Assembly: GCF_014863405.1 (NCBI RefSeq)
Contig: NZ_JACZZA010000007.1
Span: 173,349-237,348, forward strand
Direction: 5' to 3'
From: Dyella acidiphila
GTDB taxonomy: Bacteria; Pseudomonadota; Gammaproteobacteria; Xanthomonadales; Rhodanobacteraceae
Length of the DNA: 64,000 bases
Shown here: piece after piece, positions 37,417 to 46,336 of the stretch
How the letters are laid out: each line of letters begins with the position of its first letter
How positions within the stretch are numbered: position 1 is the first letter of the stretch
Translations under genes and position numbers: made by a program
Notes under the pieces: model-generated
What the model was told of the DNA's origin: nothing
Seen by the model: only the letters and a program-made list of their open reading frames with translations
Databases searched by the model: none

Positions 37417-37447
37417 ATTTCATCAGTGAAATATGCACCAGTGAAAT
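37417..37447 (+). promoter_or_regulatory. Probable MarR operator at the efflux operon start
   Basis: ATTTCATCAGTGAAAT (37417-37432) is an inverted repeat with six-base arms. The right half, CAGTGAAAT, recurs at 37439-37447, overlapping the marR ATG. A repeated palindrome at the start of a MarR-type gene suggests autoregulation. Confidence 0.55.
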
Positions 37448-37970
37448 GTCCCTGATTAACCGGATCAAACACCTGGACGAAGGCTTCGAGCGCATCCGCA
37501 AGGCGGTGCCCGAACTGCCCGAAGACGCCAAGCTGTGCCGCCTGCTGCTGCTAGTGGGCGAGCGCTTGCAGGCGGAATTCGAATCGAAGCTTCGGCCTTA
37601 CAAACTCAACGACAGCGAATTCCGCACGCTGGTGATGCTGTTCTCCCAGCCCGATGGTTCCTCGACGCCGGGCGAGCTGTGCGAATTCACCTCGCAAGGC
37701 GCCACCAACATGACGCGCATTGCCAATGCATTAGCCAAGCGCGGCTTGATCACGCGCGGCCACAACATCACGGACCGCCGCCAGGTAGTGATGCAAATCA
37801 CCGCTGCAGGGCGTCGCTTCGTGCAGAAAATGCTGCCCGGCATGATGCCCAGTTTGCGGCTCACGTTTGCCGAATTCACGCAGAGCGACCGCAACCAGTT
37901 CAGCAAGCTGATGCGCAAGCTCGCCAAAAACCTCACTCAACTCGAACATGAAGCGGGTGATCCGCCATGA
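37446..37970 (+). CDS. MarR-family transcriptional regulator
   Basis: Winged-helix repressor of 174 residues, first gene of an efflux operon. The DNA-binding region reads STPGELCEFTSQGATNMTRI followed by LAKRGLITRGHNITDRRQVV (the wing). MarR proteins release DNA upon binding phenolic or other drugs. It ends with an ATGA overlap to the outer-membrane factor. The start ATG has no visible ribosome-binding site and lies inside a repeat, so leaderless translation is possible. It probably represses itself and the three downstream genes. Confidence 0.9.
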   Translation: MSLINRIKHLDEGFERIRKAVPELPEDAKLCRLLLLVGERLQAEFESKLRPYKLNDSEFRTLVMLFSQPDGSSTPGELCEFTSQGATNMTRIANALAKRGLITRGHNITDRRQVVMQITAAGRRFVQKMLPGMMPSLRLTFAEFTQSDRNQFSKLMRKLAKNLTQLEHEAGDPP

Positions 37971-39514
37971 ACAGTCTTTCTTCTTCCGCATCCGTACGCT
38001 TGCGGCCGCTCGCCTGGATCACGCTGCTAAGCATGGGCCTGGCCGGCTGCATGATTCCGGCAAAGCTGCCGCATCCGGCATTGCGCGACGATGTCCCGCT
38101 GGCCGGATTGCCGGCCGCCGCCCGTGCCGGCTGGCCGGCCGCCGACTGGTGGCGCGTGTACAACGATCCGCAGCTCGATGCGCTGATTGCGCTGGCGATG
38201 AAGCAGTCGCCGGATCTTGCTCAGGCTCATGCACGCGTACAGACCGCCGAGCAATCGGTACGCGTCGCCGCCGCGCAGGCAGGCCTGACCATCAACGGCA
38301 GCGCCCAGCTCACGCGTCAGCGCATGAGCGATCACGGCCTGTTTCCGCCTGCCCTGCTCGGTTTCAACTGGTACAACCAGGCCGACCTCGGCGTGCAGCT
38401 CGAATACGATTTCGACTGGTGGGGCAAGAAGCGCAAGGCGATCGAATCTGCACTGGATCAGGCGCATGCGGCCGAAGCCCAGCACAGTGCCGCCGCGCTG
38501 ACGCTGCAGAACGCCGTGGCAGATACCTATTTCGGCTGGCTGGCAGACCAGAACCGCCTGACACTGGCCAGGCAGTCGGTCAGCGTGCAGCAGCGACTGC
38601 TGCAGATCGCACAATTGCGCGTGCATCAGGGCGTGGATCTACCAGACACCGTGCAGCAGGCGCGCGCACAGCTGGCCGCCGCGCAGCAGGCGCAGGTCAC
38701 GCTGGAAGGCTCGATCGAGTTGCGCAAAGTGGTATTGGCGGCGCTGGCGAATGTGTCCCCCGCCGAGCTTCCGTCGTTGCAGCCGCACAGCCTGCCGACT
38801 ATCGAAGGCGGCCTGCCCGATGATGCACGGCTGGACCTGATTGCCCGTCGCCCCGATATCGCCGCCAGCCGCTGGCAGGTGGAATCGGCGCTCAAGCAAA
38901 CCGACGTAGCACGCGCGCAATTTCTGCCGGATGTCAGCATCAATGCGATGGCGGGACTGTCCAGCACCAACCAGGGCTCGCCGACGATTCCGGGCCTGCT
39001 TCAAGGCAGCAAGGGCGGCCTGGGCAATCTGTTCACCGCCGGCAGCCGCGTCTTCGGCATCACGCCCGCGGTGCATCTGCCGATCTTCGAAGGCGGTCTG
39101 CTGAAAGCCAATTACGGCGCCAGCCGCGCGCAGCTCGATGCATCCATTGCGCAGTACAACGTGACGGTAACCGATGCGGCGCGCGATGTCGGCACGCAGG
39201 CGGTAACCGCCCAGCAAATCGCCGAGCGGCGCGTCAAACAGGAAGCACATGTGAAGGCCGAACAGGCGCTGCTCGCCACGGCGCAGGCACGCCAGGCGCA
39301 TGGCACGCAGGATGCGCGCGAAAGCCTTGCCGCCCAGTTGCAGCTGCTGCAGCAGCGCGACCAGGCGGTGAGCCTGCACGCGCAGGCGCTGAGCACCGAC
39401 CTTGCGCTGATCAAATCGCTGGGCGGCGGCTATCGCTCGGATAGCGGCAACCCCGCCGCTCCTGCCGCTTCCTCTTCTACCGCTTCCACTTCGAATCTCG
39501 CCGGAGCCCCGTGA
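37967..39514 (+). CDS. NodT/OprM-type outer-membrane efflux lipoprotein
   Basis: Outer-membrane channel of 515 residues. The signal ends GLAGCMIPAKLPHP, giving a lipidated Cys. Two outer_membrane_efflux repeats follow; the first begins near WWRVYNDPQLDALIALAMKQ and the second around ARRPDIAASRWQVESALKQT. The C-terminus is Ser/Ala/Pro-rich. It pairs with the EmrA-like adaptor and DHA2 pump next to it to form a tripartite drug exporter spanning both membranes. It begins with an ATGA overlap to marR. Confidence 0.93.
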   Translation: MNSLSSSASVRLRPLAWITLLSMGLAGCMIPAKLPHPALRDDVPLAGLPAAARAGWPAADWWRVYNDPQLDALIALAMKQSPDLAQAHARVQTAEQSVRVAAAQAGLTINGSAQLTRQRMSDHGLFPPALLGFNWYNQADLGVQLEYDFDWWGKKRKAIESALDQAHAAEAQHSAAALTLQNAVADTYFGWLADQNRLTLARQSVSVQQRLLQIAQLRVHQGVDLPDTVQQARAQLAAAQQAQVTLEGSIELRKVVLAALANVSPAELPSLQPHSLPTIEGGLPDDARLDLIARRPDIAASRWQVESALKQTDVARAQFLPDVSINAMAGLSSTNQGSPTIPGLLQGSKGGLGNLFTAGSRVFGITPAVHLPIFEGGLLKANYGASRAQLDASIAQYNVTVTDAARDVGTQAVTAQQIAERRVKQEAHVKAEQALLATAQARQAHGTQDARESLAAQLQLLQQRDQAVSLHAQALSTDLALIKSLGGGYRSDSGNPAAPAASSSTASTSNLAGAP

Positions 39515-39515
39515 C

Positions 39516-40697
39516 ATGAGCGCTACCGATATTTCCAAGGACGCCAACGATAGCGGCCTGGCCGCGAAGAACCCCGCCAAGCGCAGCCGCGCCCTGCTGA
39601 TCGTGGCCGGGGTGTTCGTGCTGGCCGCGGTGATTTGGTTCCTGCTGTGGTTGCTGGTGTTTTCGCGTCGCGAGAACACCGATAACGCCTATGTCGGCGG
39701 CAACCAGGTCGCCTTGTCGTCGCAGGTATCCGGCACGGTGGTGGCGATCCTTACCGACGACACCCAGCGCGTGGAAGCCGGCCAGGTGCTGGTGAAGCTG
39801 GATGGCACCGACGCCGATGTGCGCCTGCGCCAGACCAGCAGCGCACTCGCCCAGGCGGTGCGCCAGGTGCGCCAGCAGACCGATTCGGTCAGTAGCGCCG
39901 ACGCCACCGTAGCCGCGCGCGAAGTGGATTTGCGCAAGGCACAGGCCGATCTGAAACGCCACCTGCCGCTGGTTGCCGCGCAAGCCGAATCGCCCGAAAT
40001 CGTGCAGCACATGCGCGACGCCGTAGCCCAGGCGCAAGCCGCGCTGGATACCGCCAAGGCGCAGGCCAGCGCATCGCGTGCCGCCATTGAAGGGGTGGAC
40101 ACCGCCGACAATCCCACCGTGCAGCAGGCCCGCGCCAACTTCCGCGCCGCATGGATCGCCGCACAGCGCAACACCATCGTCGCGCCGGTCAGCGGCTACG
40201 TCGCTCAGCGCAGCGTGCAACTGGGTGCCAGCATCACGCCGGGCCAGCAGCTGATGACCATCGTGCCGATGCACAATCTGTGGATCGATGCGAACTTCAA
40301 GGAAAACCAGCTGCGCCACATCCGCATCGGCCAGCCGGTGAAGATCAGCACCGATATCTACGGCGGCAGTGCGGAATACCACGGCAAGGTGATCGGCCTG
40401 GGCGCCGGCACCGGCAGCGTGTTCTCGCTGTTGCCGGCGCAGAACGCTACCGGCAACTGGATCAAGGTGGTGCAGCGCGTGCCGGTACGCATTGCGCTGG
40501 ACAACAACGAACTGGACAAGCATCCGCTGCGCGTGGGCCTGTCGACCGATGTGACGGTGGACATCACCAACGACCAGGGCCCGCTGCTGGCGTCGTCGCC
40601 GCAGCAGCCGCCGGCCGAGACCTCGGTGTACGACCAGGTCGCCGCACAGGCCGATGCGGAAGCGCAGAAGATCATCAGCGCCAACCTGGGCAAATGA
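39516..40697 (+). CDS. emrA: EmrA-like periplasmic adaptor (HlyD family)
   Basis: Membrane-fusion protein of 393 residues with one N-terminal membrane helix (about 25-50), then a lipoyl/barrel-sandwich half ENTDNAYVGGNQVALSSQVS, a coiled-coil hairpin and a second lipoyl half NTIVAPVSGYVAQRSVQLGA (the family hallmark). EmrA connects the DHA2 pump to the outer-membrane channel. It follows the channel gene by one base and precedes emrB after a palindromic repeat. Confidence 0.93.
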   Translation: MSATDISKDANDSGLAAKNPAKRSRALLIVAGVFVLAAVIWFLLWLLVFSRRENTDNAYVGGNQVALSSQVSGTVVAILTDDTQRVEAGQVLVKLDGTDADVRLRQTSSALAQAVRQVRQQTDSVSSADATVAAREVDLRKAQADLKRHLPLVAAQAESPEIVQHMRDAVAQAQAALDTAKAQASASRAAIEGVDTADNPTVQQARANFRAAWIAAQRNTIVAPVSGYVAQRSVQLGASITPGQQLMTIVPMHNLWIDANFKENQLRHIRIGQPVKISTDIYGGSAEYHGKVIGLGAGTGSVFSLLPAQNATGNWIKVVQRVPVRIALDNNELDKHPLRVGLSTDVTVDITNDQGPLLASSPQQPPAETSVYDQVAAQADAEAQKIISANLGK

Positions 40698-40736
40698 CGC
40701 CCGGGCATCCCGCACTCACTTGGTAACCTCCATTTC

Positions 40737-40766
40737 CCGTCATTCCCGCGCGAGCGGGAATGACGG
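40737..40766. repeat. 30-bp palindromic repeat between emrA and emrB
   Basis: CCGTCATTCCCGC, GCGA, GCGGGAATGACGG: a perfect inverted repeat with 13-bp arms. It is the same sequence type (CATTCC/GGAATG) as the longer palindromes near 53.8 and 63.0 kb. In an RNA it would form a strong hairpin without a T-run. Confidence 0.85.
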
Positions 40767-40792
40767 CAGCAAGGCAAGATTGCGAGGCCATC

Positions 40793-42346
40793 ATGGCTGC
40801 CACTCCCGATAACACTGCACCGCTCAAGCCTTTGCATGGCGCCCCGCTGGTGCTGCTGACCATCGCCGTCGCGTTCAGCACCTTCATGGAAGTGCTGGAC
40901 ATGACCATCGTCAACGTGGCGGTGCCGCATATTTCCGGCGCCCTGGGCGTAAGTGCCAGCGAAGGCACCTGGACGATCAGCTCTTACTCGCTGGCCAGCG
41001 CGATCATGCAGCCGCTGACCGGCTTCGTGGCGCGGCGCTTCGGCGAAGTGCGCACCTTCGTCGTCTCGGTGATGTTGTTCGTGTTGTTTTCCATGCTGTG
41101 CGGCATGGCCACCAGCATGCCGATGCTGGTATTTGCCCGCCTGATGCAGGGCGCCGGCTCCGGCCCGATGGTGGCCTTGTCGCTGACCTTGCTGCTTTCA
41201 AGTTATCCCAAGGAACGCCAGGGTATCGCGCTGGCGCTATGGGCCATGACGGTAGTGGTGGCGCCCATTTTCGGACCGATCCTGGGTGGCTGGATTACCG
41301 ACAACCTGTCCTGGCCATGGATCTTCTACATCAACCTGCCGGTAGGCGTGCTGGCCGCGATCATCACCTGGACCCTGCTGCACAAGCGCGAGACCAAGAC
41401 CTACAAGACACCGATCGACGTGGTCGGCCTGGTACTGCTGGTGGCGGGCGTGGGCTGCCTGCAGTTCATGCTCGACAACGGCAATGACCACGACTGGTTC
41501 AATTCCACGCTGATCCTGGCGCTGGGCATCATCGCGCTGGTCTGCCTCACCTTCCTGGTGGTGTGGGAAATCCACGCCAAGCATCCGGTGATCGACCTGA
41601 CGCTGTTCAAGCAACGCAACTTCACCGTCGGCGTGATCAGCCTGTCGCTGGGCATGTTCGCCTTCTTCGGCATCAACGTGGTGTTCCCGCTCTGGCTGCA
41701 GACCACGCTGGGCTACACCGCCACCTGGGCCGGCCTGGCCAGCGCGCCGGTGGGCGTGCTGGCGTTCCTGCTGTCGCCGATCATCGGGCGCAATATGCAG
41801 AAGTTCGACCTGCGCATGCTGGTGAGCTTCGCCTTCATTATTTTCGCCATTACCTCTTACTGGTTTTCCACCTTCGACAGCGGAGCCTCGTTCGCCACTC
41901 TGGTGGTGCCGCGCTTTGTGATGGGCCTGGCCATTCCCTGCTTCTTTATTCCGCTCAACCAGATCTACCTGTCGGGGCTGCCGGCCTCGGAAATCGCCAG
42001 CGCCTCCGGCCTGTCCAATTTCTTCCGCACCCTGGGGTCCAGCGTTTCGACCGCGGTCACCGTGACGCTGTGGCAGCACCGCGGCATCTACCACCACGCC
42101 ACCCTTACCGAGTACGTAAGCCCGGACGCGCCGGCCACCAGCCAATACCTGCAGCAACTGTCGCATCTGCATATGAGCGCCAGCCAGCGCCTGGGTTATA
42201 TCGATCAAATCGTGAGTCGGGAGGGGCTGACCCTGGCGGTGAACGATGTCTTCTTCTTGTGCGCGGTGCTGTTCGTGCTGCTGATCCCGGTGCTGTGGTT
42301 CTCGCGGCCGCCGTTCGGCAGCGCCGGCGGGGCTGCCGGTCACTGA
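40793..42346 (+). CDS. emrB: EmrB-like DHA2 multidrug efflux permease
   Basis: Drug:H+ antiporter-2 MFS transporter of 517 residues with 14 predicted membrane segments. MEVLDMTIVNVAVPHISGAL is the family's first helix with the conserved Asp, and ARLMQGAGSGPMVALSLTL is the motif-C region. GAGG lies before the ATG at 40793, which is favoured over an ATG 33 bases upstream. With EmrA and the channel gene it forms an exporter of hydrophobic compounds. It is the last gene of the MarR-controlled operon. Confidence 0.94.
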   Translation: MAATPDNTAPLKPLHGAPLVLLTIAVAFSTFMEVLDMTIVNVAVPHISGALGVSASEGTWTISSYSLASAIMQPLTGFVARRFGEVRTFVVSVMLFVLFSMLCGMATSMPMLVFARLMQGAGSGPMVALSLTLLLSSYPKERQGIALALWAMTVVVAPIFGPILGGWITDNLSWPWIFYINLPVGVLAAIITWTLLHKRETKTYKTPIDVVGLVLLVAGVGCLQFMLDNGNDHDWFNSTLILALGIIALVCLTFLVVWEIHAKHPVIDLTLFKQRNFTVGVISLSLGMFAFFGINVVFPLWLQTTLGYTATWAGLASAPVGVLAFLLSPIIGRNMQKFDLRMLVSFAFIIFAITSYWFSTFDSGASFATLVVPRFVMGLAIPCFFIPLNQIYLSGLPASEIASASGLSNFFRTLGSSVSTAVTVTLWQHRGIYHHATLTEYVSPDAPATSQYLQQLSHLHMSASQRLGYIDQIVSREGLTLAVNDVFFLCAVLFVLLIPVLWFSRPPFGSAGGAAGH

Positions 42347-42373
42347 TACGTGCCGCCCCGGCCGGCCCGGCTT

Positions 42374-42395
42374 TGCTGCACTCCGGCGTGCAGCA
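42374..42395. promoter_or_regulatory. TGC-rich inverted repeat upstream of phaR
   Basis: TGCTGCAC TCCGGC GTGCAGCA: eight-base arms, six-base spacer, ending 54 bases before the phaR ATG. No T-run follows, so it is not an obvious terminator. PhaR repressors are reported to bind TGC-rich inverted repeats, making it a candidate operator; this link is inference. Confidence 0.5.
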
Positions 42396-42449
42396 TAAAA
42401 CCGGGCGCGTGACTGGTGCGGCGCAATACCTTCTGCTAGCTTGTGCCGC

Positions 42450-42947
42450 ATGGCACAAACAAATCGCATCATCAAGAAGTACCCGAACCGCCGGCTCTAT
42501 GACACGGAGATCTCCAGCTACATCACGCTGGAAGAGGTCCGTCAGCTGGTTCTGGATGGCGAACACTTCGAGGTCCGCGACGCCAAATCGGGCGAGGACC
42601 TGACCCGCTCCGTGCTGCTCCAGATCATCTCGGAGCACGAGGAGAAGGGCCAGCCGATGCTGTCGCCCCAGCTGCTGAGCCAGATCATCCGGTTCTACGG
42701 CGACTCCCTGCAGGGATTCATGGGCCCGTACCTGGAGCGCAGCCTGCAGGTCTTCCTCGACCAGCAGCAGCAGTTCCGCAGCCAGCTCAACAGCCTGATG
42801 GGGCAGACCCCATGGTCGCTGTTGAACGAGCTGACCGAGCGCAACCTGGACGCCTGGAAATCGATGCAGCGCGGTTTCCTGGATACCGCCTCGCAGACGG
42901 CGCCGAATCCGGGCCAGCCCAGCCGCCCCGGCACCAAGAAGCCCTGA
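42450..42947 (+). CDS. phaR: Polyhydroxyalkanoate synthesis repressor PhaR
   Basis: DNA- and PHA-granule-binding regulator of storage polymer metabolism. The 165 residues have the strongly conserved N-terminal domain MAQTNRIIKKYPNRRLYDTE followed by ISSYITLEEVRQLV, and a Gln-rich C-terminal helical region (DQQQQFRSQLNSLMG). Typical PhaR length is 150-200. It controls phasin and PHA genes; phbB is the next gene. No ribosome-binding site is obvious. The PHA synthase phaC is not in the window. Confidence 0.94.
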   Translation: MAQTNRIIKKYPNRRLYDTEISSYITLEEVRQLVLDGEHFEVRDAKSGEDLTRSVLLQIISEHEEKGQPMLSPQLLSQIIRFYGDSLQGFMGPYLERSLQVFLDQQQQFRSQLNSLMGQTPWSLLNELTERNLDAWKSMQRGFLDTASQTAPNPGQPSRPGTKKP

Positions 42948-43032
42948 ACGTCCGCGGCGCGGTCCATTCCCTCTCTCGCCCGCTGCAGCACAGCACGTGC
43001 TGCCGCGCGGCATGCGTGAGACGCCAACCGTG

Positions 43033-43794
43033 ATGACTCCGTCAACTTCCGCCGCGCGGATCGCCATTGTGACCGGCGGTATCGGCGGCATCGGCACCGA
43101 AATCTGCATGCGCCTGGCCGAAACCGGGCGCCAGGTGATCGCGGTCGACCTGGCCACCCGCGGCGAGCGCATCGAGGCCTTTCGCGAACAAGTCGCCAGC
43201 TATCACGGCGCCATCCGGTTCGAGCCCTGCGACGTCAGCGACTTCAAGGCCTGCGGCGGCCTGGTCGAGCATATCGAGCGCAACATCGGGCCGGCCGCCA
43301 TCCTGGTGAACGCCGCCGGCATCACCCGCGACACCAGCCTGCGCAAGATGGATCCGCAGCAATGGCATGAGCTGATGCGGGTGAATCTGGATGGCGTATT
43401 CAATATGTGCCGCCATGTGGTCGAAGGCATGACCACGCGCAGCTTCGGGCGCATCGTCAATCTCAGCTCGGTAAACGGGCAGACCGGCCAGTTCGGCCAG
43501 ACCAATTACTCCGCCGCCAAGGCCGGCGTGCATGGCTTCAGCATGGCGCTGGCGCGCGAAACGGCGCGCAAGGGCGTTACCGTCAATACCGTTTCGCCCG
43601 GCTACTGCGACACGCCGATGGTGGCCGCGGTGCCGCATGAAATCCGCCAGCAAATCATTGCCGACATTCCGGTCGGACGCCTGGGCACGCCGGCCGACAT
43701 CGCCCGCGCGGTGGTGTTTCTCACCGCGGACGATGCCAGCTACATCACCGGGGCCAACCTGCCGGTCAACGGCGGCTATTTCATGAGCTTCTAA
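43033..43794 (+). CDS. phbB: Acetoacetyl-CoA reductase
   Basis: NADPH-dependent reductase making (R)-3-hydroxybutyryl-CoA for PHB. The 253-residue SDR has TGGIGGIGTEI (cofactor site), NAAGITRDTSLRKM, and YSAAKAGVHGFSMALARETA with the catalytic Tyr and Lys. TRDTSLRKMD, SSVNGQTGQFGQTNYSAAK and the end NGGYFMSF are typical of PhbB rather than FabG. The ATG at 43033 is chosen; upstream ATGs at 42997 and 43012 are possible. It follows phaR by 85 bases. Confidence 0.9.
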   Translation: MTPSTSAARIAIVTGGIGGIGTEICMRLAETGRQVIAVDLATRGERIEAFREQVASYHGAIRFEPCDVSDFKACGGLVEHIERNIGPAAILVNAAGITRDTSLRKMDPQQWHELMRVNLDGVFNMCRHVVEGMTTRSFGRIVNLSSVNGQTGQFGQTNYSAAKAGVHGFSMALARETARKGVTVNTVSPGYCDTPMVAAVPHEIRQQIIADIPVGRLGTPADIARAVVFLTADDASYITGANLPVNGGYFMSF

Positions 43795-43881
43795 GCCGCC
43801 GGGCGGCGCCTGCCGCCGGTCGTACTTGCAGTAAATGCCCAGTTGCGGAACAGTGTCCAGCTTCCTCCCACGGGATGCGGC

Positions 43882-45252
43882 ATGACACGGCAAGCAATCA
43901 CCCTGATCGGCGGCGGCCTGGTCGGCGCCCTGCTCGCCCAGCTGCTGGCCAGGCGCGGATTCCGGGTGGAAATGTTCGAAAAGCGCCCCGATCCGCGCCG
44001 CGCAGGTTTTACCGGCGGCCGCTCGATCAACCTGGCGCTGGCCGAGCGCGGCCTGCAGGCACTGCGCACCGCCGGGCTGGCTGACGATGTATTGCAACGC
44101 GCCGTGATGATGCGCGGCCGCATGGTGCATCCGCGCGAGGGCAGCTCCGGCCTGCAGCGCTATGGCGTCGACGACAGCGAAGTGATCTGGTCGGTATCCC
44201 GCGGCAGCTTGAACATGTTGTTGCTGGATGCGGCGGAAGCCGCCGGCGTGAACATGCATTTCGGCCAGTCGCTGCTGGCTGCCGACCTCGATGCACGGCA
44301 GATCGTGCTGGCCGACGAACACGGTACCCAGCGCCGGCATGAAGCCGCCGTACTGGTCGGTGCCGACGGCGCCGGCTCGGCCCTGCGCGCGGCGATGAAC
44401 GACTACCAGCCGCTGGGCATCCGCGTCGAACCGCTGGGCCATGGCTATAAAGAACTCGAAATTCCGCCTGCCACCGGCGCCGATCGCTTCGCCATCGAGC
44501 CGCACGCGCTGCATATCTGGCCGCGCGGCGGCTATATGTGCATCGCGCTGCCCAATACCGAAGGCAGCTTTACCGTCACCCTGTTCCTGCCGGCGCACGG
44601 CGCCCATCCCAGTTTCGACACGCTGCCGGATGCAGCCGCGGCCGCAGCATTTTTCCGCGAGGATTTTCCGGACCTGCTGCCGCAGATCCCGCGCTTCGCC
44701 GAGGATTACGACGGGCATCCAGTAGGCAGCCTGTCCACGCTGTATCTGGATCGCTGGCATATCGATGGCCGCGCCTTGCTGATCGGCGACGCCGCGCACG
44801 CCATCGTGCCGTTCCACGGCCAGGGCATGAACTGCGGTTTCGAAGACACCGTGGTGCTGGCCGATCTGCTGGCCGAAGCCGGCCGCGATACCGCCGATGC
44901 CTTCGCCGAGTTCCAGCGCATTCGCCAGCCCAATGCCAATGCCATCGCCGCGATGGCGCTGGAAAACTATATCGAGATGCGCGATTCGGTGGCCGATCCG
45001 CGCTATCTCGCCAAGCGCGAACTGGGGGCGCGCCTGGCCGAACGTGCGCCGACGCATTTCATGGCGCGCTACCGCATGGTCACCTTTACCCATCTGCCCT
45101 ACGCCTACGCCTACGAACGCGGCCGCGCGCAGGATCAGCTATTAGAACAATTGCTGCGTGGCACGCTCGGCGCCAACGACGTGCAGCTCGACGCCGCCGT
45201 CAAGACGCTGCAAGCCACGCTGCCTCCGCTACCCCAATTACGCCATGGATAA
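43882..45252 (+). CDS. kmo: Kynurenine 3-monooxygenase
   Basis: FAD-dependent hydroxylase converting L-kynurenine to 3-hydroxykynurenine in tryptophan degradation or quinolinate/NAD synthesis. The 456 residues have the dinucleotide fold ITLIGGGLVGALLAQLLARR, the family motif GFTGGRSINLALAERG, the second FAD motif LLIGDAAHAIVPFHGQGMNC and AMALENYIEMRD near the end. The ATG at 43882 fits KMO N-termini. It overlaps the following DUF3293 gene. Other kyn genes are not in the window, so the pathway branch is unknown. Confidence 0.94.
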   Translation: MTRQAITLIGGGLVGALLAQLLARRGFRVEMFEKRPDPRRAGFTGGRSINLALAERGLQALRTAGLADDVLQRAVMMRGRMVHPREGSSGLQRYGVDDSEVIWSVSRGSLNMLLLDAAEAAGVNMHFGQSLLAADLDARQIVLADEHGTQRRHEAAVLVGADGAGSALRAAMNDYQPLGIRVEPLGHGYKELEIPPATGADRFAIEPHALHIWPRGGYMCIALPNTEGSFTVTLFLPAHGAHPSFDTLPDAAAAAAFFREDFPDLLPQIPRFAEDYDGHPVGSLSTLYLDRWHIDGRALLIGDAAHAIVPFHGQGMNCGFEDTVVLADLLAEAGRDTADAFAEFQRIRQPNANAIAAMALENYIEMRDSVADPRYLAKRELGARLAERAPTHFMARYRMVTFTHLPYAYAYERGRAQDQLLEQLLRGTLGANDVQLDAAVKTLQATLPPLPQLRHG

Positions 45253-45679
45253 TTCACTGATCGACACCTACCGCAGCACCGACTACCGGGTGCGCCTCCC
45301 GCAAGGGGGCTGGGTTTCCATCCACGTCGACGCCGCCCTGCCGACCTCGCTGCATACGCTGATCGGCGAACACAGCTGGGCCTTCATCACCGCCTGGAAT
45401 CCCGGCTCGCAAGCGCAGCCGCGCACGCACAATCATGCTGCGCAGCAAGCGCTGCTGCTGGCCCTGCGTCAGCTGCCGCGCACCACCTGCATCCGGCCCG
45501 GGATGGGCGTGGGCAATAGCTGGCGCGAAGCCAGCCTGTTCGTGGTCGGCCCCAACCTGGCCGACATCGACGAGCTGGCGCAGCAATTCCAGCAGCACGC
45601 CTACGTACACGGCCTGGGCCAGGGCTATGCGCGCCTGCGCCTGAGCAGTGACAGGCCGCCGCATGGACAAGCGGGCTGA
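45245..45679 (+). CDS. DUF3293 domain-containing protein
   Basis: A small (144-residue) protein matching DUF3293: SWAFITAWNPGSQAQPRTHN, then GVGNSWREASLFVVGPNLAD and ELAQQFQQHAYVHGLGQGYA, the usual three motifs. Function is unknown; it is soluble. The ATG at 45245 overlaps the kmo stop by eight bases, so translation is coupled; the longer frame inside kmo is not favoured. Confidence 0.85.
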   Translation: MDNSLIDTYRSTDYRVRLPQGGWVSIHVDAALPTSLHTLIGEHSWAFITAWNPGSQAQPRTHNHAAQQALLLALRQLPRTTCIRPGMGVGNSWREASLFVVGPNLADIDELAQQFQQHAYVHGLGQGYARLRLSSDRPPHGQAG

Positions 45680-45691
45680 AGCCTCCTGACA

Positions 45692-46336
45692 ATGCCGGGA
45701 ATGACCGCCAGCCCATCCGCCACGCCATTGCTCGAAGCCCGCGCCCTGAGCTTCCACCGCCAGGACGAGCCGGTATTCGGTCCGCTGGATTTCCGCCTCG
45801 AGGCCGGCGAACTCACCCTGATCGAAGGCGACAACGGCAGCGGCAAGACCACCTTGATGCGCATCCTCACCGGCCTGCTGCGGCCGGAAGAAGGCGAGCT
45901 GCTGTGGCGCGGCCAGCCGCTGAGCTGGGATCGCTGCAGCGGCGAAGTGCTCTTCCTCGGCCACCAGCTGGGCCTGAAAACCGAACTGAGTCCGCGCGAA
46001 AACCTGGCCTTCGCCATCGGTCTGTACGGCCAACACAACCTTGCGCGCATCAATGAGGCACTCACCCTGGTTGGGTTGACCGGATACGAAGATGAAGCCG
46101 TACGCAAACTTTCCGCAGGCCAGAAAAAGCGCGTGGCGCTTGCCCGCCTGCTGCTGATTCCGGCCAGCCTGTGGTTGCTCGACGAGCCCTACGCCAACCT
46201 GGATCGCACCGGCATCGAGCTGGTGAACCGGTTGCTGGAAGCGCATATCGCCCAGGGCGGCGCCGCACTGGTGACCAGCCATGGCGCCGTGCAATTCCAC
46301 GGCGGCGAACCGCAACGGATCCGGCTGCATGCATGA
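45692..46336 (+). CDS. ccmA: Cytochrome c biogenesis ATP-binding protein CcmA
   Basis: ATPase of the CcmABCD complex that releases holo-CcmE. The 214 residues have Walker A EGDNGSGKTTLM, signature LSAGQKKRVALARL and Walker B LWLLDEPYANLD. It is the first of nine ccm genes in order. ATG 45701 is an alternative start three codons later. It overlaps ccmB by eight bases. Confidence 0.95.
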   Translation: MPGMTASPSATPLLEARALSFHRQDEPVFGPLDFRLEAGELTLIEGDNGSGKTTLMRILTGLLRPEEGELLWRGQPLSWDRCSGEVLFLGHQLGLKTELSPRENLAFAIGLYGQHNLARINEALTLVGLTGYEDEAVRKLSAGQKKRVALARLLLIPASLWLLDEPYANLDRTGIELVNRLLEAHIAQGGAALVTSHGAVQFHGGEPQRIRLHA

